The notes under the pieces: generated by a model
The model's database searches: none
What the model was told of the DNA's origin: nothing
Seen by the model: the letters and a program-made list of their open reading frames with translations, nothing else
Position numbers and translations under genes: made by a program
DNA from: Aquificaceae bacterium
GTDB lineage: Bacteria; Aquificota; Aquificia; Aquificales; Aquificaceae
Assembly (NCBI GenBank): GCA_015490115.1
Contig: WFYM01000145.1
Location: forward strand, 1-10,937
Length of the DNA: 10,937 nt
Direction of reading: 5' to 3'
Shown here: piece by piece, positions 7,531 to 10,937 of the stretch
How the letters are laid out: each line of letters starts with the position of its first letter
Position numbering within the stretch: position 1 is the stretch's first letter

Positions 7531-7846
7531 GGAGGTCCGGAGGGGTCCCCTTTTTAAGCTCAAAGGTGGGTTGGAAGGAAAACTGGTTTAGCTTGAAAGG
7601 CGGGAAAGTTTTGGGCTTTGGGTGAAGAAAACCCTTGAACTTAGGGGGTGAGCTTGCGAACTCGTCCTGAATGAGATCTACGTGAAGCTCGTCGAGGGAT
7701 ATGTCCGAGAGGCTCCTCTCCTCAAGGTGGTGGGTCTTTTGACTGAGGTGAAGGCAGAGTATGTAGTTGGAGAAGCTCTGTTGCAGGACCACCCCAATCC
7801 ATAGTAAACAGATACTCACTAAGGTGGCTATCTTCATCATGATCAT
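7505..7846 (-). CDS. Small secreted protein upstream of the efflux genes, possibly CzcI-like; otherwise unknown
   Basis: A 113-residue protein with a hydrophobic N-terminal segment (about residues 5-24) that reads as a signal sequence or membrane anchor. The rest is polar and Pro-rich. Potential metal ligands cluster just after the hydrophobic part: C31, H33, H39, H40, then H55; H75 follows. The C-terminal half has PPKF, KPKTFPPF and TPPDLLR. I do not recognise a firm family. Small periplasmic proteins with a signal peptide and His/Cys cluster precede czcCBA operons elsewhere (CzcI), so an accessory role in metal sensing or delivery is a reasonable guess from position. The ATG at 7846 overlaps the TAA of hslO (TAATG), with GGAGG ten bases upstream; two further ATGs at 7840 and 7837 are possible. 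It ends 42 bases before the channel gene. Confidence 0.65.
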   Translation of the reverse strand: MIMMKIATLVSICLLWIGVVLQQSFSNYILCLHLSQKTHHLEERSLSDISLDELHVDLIQDEFASSPPKFKGFLHPKPKTFPPFKLNQFSFQPTFELKKGTPPDLLRTVRLIV

Positions 7847-8769
7847 TATAGTTCATCCTCCGAGAACCTATAAACCCTCCCGCAGAACCTGCATACCACC
7901 TCCGCAGGTCCCCTCTTTGTAAGGTCCTCTATCTCCTTCTTGGAGAGGAGGGAGAGGCTCGCCCTTGCCACCTCCTCACTGCAGGGACAGTAATACTCTA
8001 CTTCTTTCAGACCTACGAGGCGGGGTTCTAAGTCCTCGAGGATGAGGACGGCTATGTCCTCCGGACGCTTTCCCTCTTCCATGAGCTTCGTAACGGGTGG
8101 GAGCTGGCGGACCCTCCTCTCTAAGAGGTCTATAACCTTCTCGCTCGTCCCGCCTAAGGTCTGGACGAGAAAGCCCCCCGCTTGGGTCACTTTCCCTTCC
8201 TTGCTGAGGAGAACACCTATGCCGACCGCCGAGGGTATCTGCTCCGACTGGACGAAGTAGTAGGCTATGTCCTTCGCTATCTCGCCCGAGATGAGGGGAA
8301 CCACGCTCGTGTAAGGTGTCCCCATACGAAGCTCCTTGACGACCGTGAGGGTCCCCTCCTTCCCGACTATCTTAGAGAGGTCCACCTTCTTTACCCCGTC
8401 CACCTCCTTCGTGTAGAGTTCCGCTTTGGGGTTCTCCACGAAGCCCCTCACCCTACCCTTCCCGTCAGCCTCGGCTACCACGGTTCCGACGGGACCGTTC
8501 CCCTCTATCTTCAAAAGGACCTTCTGATCTGTAGCGTGCTTTACGAGGGAGCTTATTAGAAGGGCGCCGACCATAGCCCTCCCTAAGGCTACCGCGGAAC
8601 CGGGGGAAAGGTCGTGTATCCTCCTTGCGGTCTCGACAGCCCTCGTAGCCTTTACCACGTAGACCCTCGCAGGCTCCCTTCTCGGGACAGCTATTACCAT
8701 GTAATCCCTGTCTTGGAAGTATTCACGGAGATCCCTCTTCGTCTCCTCGCCGAGTTCTCTGTGGATCAT
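7846..8769 (-). CDS. hslO: Hsp33, redox-regulated chaperonin
   Basis: This 307-residue cytoplasmic chaperone holds unfolding proteins during oxidative stress. In the family, four C-terminal cysteines bind zinc when reduced and form disulfides on oxidation, which activates the chaperone. All four are present: C261 and C263 (CPC) and C293 and C296 (CRFC), giving the CxC-x29-CxxC pattern. Core signatures include LGRAMVGALLISSLVK (62-77), QSEQIPSAVGIGV (174-186) and GGFLVQTLGG (198-207). There are about 20 extra residues before the usual N-terminus; an internal ATG at residue 24 is an alternative start, but neither has a strong ribosome binding site. I keep the longer start because it overlaps the upstream stop (ATGA), suggesting coupling. 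It shares the message with ftsZ upstream and the small secreted protein downstream. Confidence 0.95.
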   Translation of the reverse strand: MIHRELGEETKRDLREYFQDRDYMVIAVPRREPARVYVVKATRAVETARRIHDLSPGSAVALGRAMVGALLISSLVKHATDQKVLLKIEGNGPVGTVVAEADGKGRVRGFVENPKAELYTKEVDGVKKVDLSKIVGKEGTLTVVKELRMGTPYTSVVPLISGEIAKDIAYYFVQSEQIPSAVGIGVLLSKEGKVTQAGGFLVQTLGGTSEKVIDLLERRVRQLPPVTKLMEEGKRPEDIAVLILEDLEPRLVGLKEVEYYCPCSEEVARASLSLLSKKEIEDLTKRGPAEVVCRFCGRVYRFSEDEL

Positions 8770-9032
8770 GCCTTATAAATATAAACCACCACCTTCTTCT
8801 CCACCACGTCCTCCTTTATGGCTACTATGTGGGTGGGGTCCTCTATAGGCTCGTTCTTCTTAACCTCGTCCCTTTCCCTGCTCAGGTAGTAAACTGTAAA
8901 GCCGTCGAGGTCTTCGGGATCGAACTCTTCAAGCGAAAATACTTTGAGTTCCATATCGGCTGTCCTGTATCCGTATACTACGCCGAGGAGGAAGGAAAAG
9001 ACCTTGCTCTTTTTAGGGTTTACAGGTCTCAA
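8766..9032 (-). CDS. Conserved-looking small protein of unknown function between ftsZ and hslO
   Basis: An 88-residue, strongly charged, probably cytoplasmic protein that I do not recognise. The first 13 residues are basic; residues 11-20 (VFSFLLGVVY) are mildly hydrophobic. The middle is acidic (SLEEFDPEDLDGF), and the C-terminus is rich in alternating charged and hydrophobic residues (EKKVVVYIYKA), which suggests beta strands. No Cys and no known motif. The TTG at 9032 is one base after the ftsZ stop and has AGGA nine bases upstream; an ATG at 8954 would give a 62-residue form. Its TGA overlaps the hslO ATG. Tight packing on both sides supports a real gene, but the start is uncertain. Confidence 0.65.
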   Translation of the reverse strand: MRPVNPKKSKVFSFLLGVVYGYRTADMELKVFSLEEFDPEDLDGFTVYYLSRERDEVKKNEPIEDPTHIVAIKEDVVEKKVVVYIYKA

Positions 9033-9033
9033 A

Positions 9034-10113
9034 TTATATCTTCCTCTTTCTCCTCAGGTAGGCTGGCATCTCCTCGGGTTCTACCGGCTGTATGCCCTCT
9101 TCGGGAACAGCCCTCTTTACCTCTTGGGACTTCACCACCCTGAAGGTCGCCTCCTCCCTCTTCTCCTTCGTCCTGTCGAAGTCGGTGGCTACGACGGTAA
9201 CCTTTATGCGGTCCTCCTCACCCTCCTCCACAATAGCACCGAAGATTATCATGGGGTCGTTGGAAGCTTTACCGCTTATGGACTGGATAGCTTCCTGAGC
9301 GTCCGCGAAGGCGACGCTCTCCGAGACCCAGAGGGTTATGAGGAGCCTCCTCGCACCGTCCACCGTCCCTCCTTCGAGGAGTGGGTTGGATATCGCCTGC
9401 TCCACGGCTGTCTGGATCTTGTTCTCGCCCCTTCCCTCTCCGACACCTATCAGGGCGAGACCACCGTTCTCCATTATGGTCTTTACGTCCGCAAAGTCCA
9501 CGTTTATGTCCGCGGAGGTGGAGATTATGTTGGTTATCCCTCTCACAGCCCTCGAGAGGACGCTGTCCACTTCCATGAAGGCGTTCTTCCAAGTTAGTGT
9601 CCTGCTGAGTTCGGCAAGCCTCTGGTTATGAATGATTATATAAGTGTCGACTGTGTCTTTTAGTTTTTCGAGACCTTCGAGAGCTATCTTCCTCCTCATG
9701 GAGCCTTCGAAGTCAAAGGGAAGGGTAACTACAGCGACCGTCAGGATACCCATCTCCCTCGCTGTCCTCGCTATTACGGGAGCAGCTCCCGTTCCCGTTC
9801 CTCCTCCCAGACCTGTGGCTATGAAGACCATGTCCGTGTCCCTTAAGATCTCTTTGATCCTGTCTATGCTCTCGAGTGCAGCTTCCTCTCCGAGCTCGGG
9901 TTTCATACCGGCACCGAGACCCTTCGTCACCTTCTCCCCTATCTGGATCTTGTTGGGAACCGCCAGCTTCATGAGGTGCTGGCTGTCGGTGTTAACGGCA
10001 AAGACCTCGACCCCCTCTATCCCGTCGAGGAACATCCTGTTTACCGCGTTGCAACCCCCACCCCCTACTCCTATCACCTTGATCTTCGTAGGGCTGTAGT
10101 TTTGGACCTCCAT
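9034..10113 (-). CDS. ftsZ: Cell division protein FtsZ
   Basis: Tubulin-like GTPase that forms the division ring, 359 residues, normal length. The nucleotide-binding start IKVIGVGGGGCNAVNRM (11-27), the signature GGGTGTG (103-109) and the catalytic T7 loop NVDFADVKT (204-212) are all present. The C-terminal peptide EEMPAYLRRKRK (347-358) is the conserved site that binds FtsA and other partners, after a short linker of about 35 residues. IHN at 161-163 replaces the common IPN/IPND; I recall the same in Aquifex FtsZ, which supports the taxonomic call. The ATG at 10113 has AGGAGG seven bases upstream, 11 bases after the ftsA stop. Gene order ftsA-ftsZ is the classic division cluster arrangement. 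Confidence 0.99.
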   Translation of the reverse strand: MEVQNYSPTKIKVIGVGGGGCNAVNRMFLDGIEGVEVFAVNTDSQHLMKLAVPNKIQIGEKVTKGLGAGMKPELGEEAALESIDRIKEILRDTDMVFIATGLGGGTGTGAAPVIARTAREMGILTVAVVTLPFDFEGSMRRKIALEGLEKLKDTVDTYIIIHNQRLAELSRTLTWKNAFMEVDSVLSRAVRGITNIISTSADINVDFADVKTIMENGGLALIGVGEGRGENKIQTAVEQAISNPLLEGGTVDGARRLLITLWVSESVAFADAQEAIQSISGKASNDPMIIFGAIVEEGEEDRIKVTVVATDFDRTKEKREEATFRVVKSQEVKRAVPEEGIQPVEPEEMPAYLRRKRKI

Positions 10114-10124
10114 GGCCTTCCCTC

Positions 10125-10937
10125 CTAGAGTATATCCCTGAAGAACTCCCTCACCTTATCGAGAAAGCCTTTGAAAACCTCCTTAAAGCCCGCGCTGTTC
10201 GTAGATACCGCCTTCGCCTTTCCTTCGGAGATCACACCTTCGGGGGAGACAGCGAACTTGAGGAGACCAACCGAAGTAGCGTACTTCGGATCTTCTATCC
10301 TCTCCTTGAGACCTATGATACCCGTCGGGACACCTATCCTCGCCGGAAGGTCCGTGAACCTCTCGACGAGTTCCTTTATACCTTTCAGGTTGGCTGTCCC
10401 TCCGGTTATGACGACACCTGCACCCGCGCTGTCCACTTTAAAGCCCGCGTTCTCTATCCTCGTCACCACCTCCTCGAGTATCTCCTCTATCCTCACCTGT
10501 ATTACCTCGGCGAGGTGCCTCTTCTCCACAGCCACCTCCCTTATCTCGTTCTTCGGCTTTATCTTTATGATCTCACCTTCCCTCACGAGGTCAACTAGGG
10601 CTACCCCGTTTTCTCTCTTTGCCCTTTCCGCCTCCTCATACTCGACCTTCATAAAGTAGGCTATGTCTTTTGTTATGTTAAGTCCGCCTATAGGAACAGC
10701 TCCCGTCACCACGGGACTTCCCTCTATGAAGAGGGCAAAGTCCGTAAGACCGGCACCTATATCTATCAGGAGAACTCCGCTTTCCCTCTCCTCCTCGGCG
10801 AGGACAGCCTTGGCGGAGGCGAGGGCGTTTACGACACGCTTCGTAGGACTGAAGCCCGCAACAGCTACAGCCTTTTCGAGGTTCCCCACTATGGTGGTGG
10901 GGACCTTTACTATGTGTATCTGGGCTGTAAGTTTGGA
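10125..10937 (-). CDS. ftsA: Cell division protein FtsA (N-terminus cut off by window edge)
   Basis: Actin-like ATPase that tethers FtsZ filaments to the membrane. The 270 C-terminal residues are visible and the frame is open to the window edge; the true start lies outside. The phosphate-binding motif LLIDIGAGLTDFALF, followed by GAVPIGGLNITKDIA, and the adenosine motif VVITGGTANLKGI are clear. The final stretch (FKEVFKGFLDKVREFFRDIL) is an amphipathic helix, the membrane-targeting sequence found in FtsA. The protein ends with TAG, 11 bases before the ftsZ ATG. A GTG at 10889 is in frame but is internal, because conserved FtsA sequence (SKLTAQIHIVKVP) continues upstream of it. Confidence 0.97.
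   Translation of the reverse strand, partial: SKLTAQIHIVKVPTTIVGNLEKAVAVAGFSPTKRVVNALASAKAVLAEEERESGVLLIDIGAGLTDFALFIEGSPVVTGAVPIGGLNITKDIAYFMKVEYEEAERAKRENGVALVDLVREGEIIKIKPKNEIREVAVEKRHLAEVIQVRIEEILEEVVTRIENAGFKVDSAGAGVVITGGTANLKGIKELVERFTDLPARIGVPTGIIGLKERIEDPKYATSVGLLKFAVSPEGVISEGKAKAVSTNSAGFKEVFKGFLDKVREFFRDIL

Noticed and set aside
7523..7555. GC-rich near-palindromes followed by TTTTT on the plus strand, resembling an intrinsic terminator
   Set aside because: The stems are imperfect or have a one-base loop, no plus-strand gene ends there, and the segment lies inside a minus-strand coding region.
8944..9597. Plus-strand open frame of 217 codons opposite ftsZ
   Set aside because: Antisense to highly conserved ftsZ sequence; no independent evidence for coding.
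1..10937. tRNA or rRNA genes, CRISPR arrays, insertion sequences, phage genes
   Set aside because: Nothing resembling any of these was seen; nearly every base is accounted for by minus-strand coding sequence.

Overview
This looks like a chromosomal segment from a thermophilic, chemolithotrophic type of bacterium, most likely of the order Aquificales. I base this on the close resemblance of the FtsZ protein to what I remember of Aquifex FtsZ (including an unusual 'IHN' in place of the common 'IPN'), the heavy use of AGG (Arg) and ATA (Ile) codons, the Glu/Lys/Arg-rich proteins and the very tight gene packing. No 16S or other marker gene is present, so the assignment is an inference.

All eleven genes lie on the minus strand, so the biological order runs from the right end of the window to the left: ftsA (partial) - ftsZ - 88-aa unknown - hslO (Hsp33) - small secreted unknown - outer membrane factor (czcC-like) - periplasmic adaptor (czcB-like) - RND pump (czcA-like) - unknown membrane protein - diiron metallo-beta-lactamase-fold protein - methyl-accepting chemotaxis protein (partial). 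Nearly every junction is an overlap or a gap of under about 15 bases, and most genes have a strong GGAGG-type ribosome binding site. The only longer gap is 42 bases, between the small secreted protein and czcC. There are no RNA genes, mobile elements, CRISPR arrays or convincing promoters or terminators.

Right part (about 7846-10937): cell division proteins FtsA and FtsZ, then the redox-activated chaperone Hsp33. Middle (about 2103-7846): a complete tripartite heavy-metal efflux system of the CBA type (outer membrane channel, adaptor with His-rich ends, RND pump), preceded by a small secreted His/Cys-containing protein that may be a CzcI-like accessory factor. The pump lacks the methionines used for Cu(I)/Ag(I) in CusA, so a divalent metal substrate is more likely.

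Left part (1-1493): the most notable part of the window. A flavodiiron-like, metallo-beta-lactamase-fold protein without flavodoxin domain is translationally coupled to a soluble chemoreceptor without any transmembrane or ligand-binding domain. This matches the ODP/cytoplasmic-MCP pairs described in Treponema and Thermotoga, in which the diiron protein is the oxygen and iron sensor for the receptor. Its occurrence here, directly behind a metal efflux operon and an uncharacterised membrane protein, suggests an oxygen/iron taxis module in this lineage.
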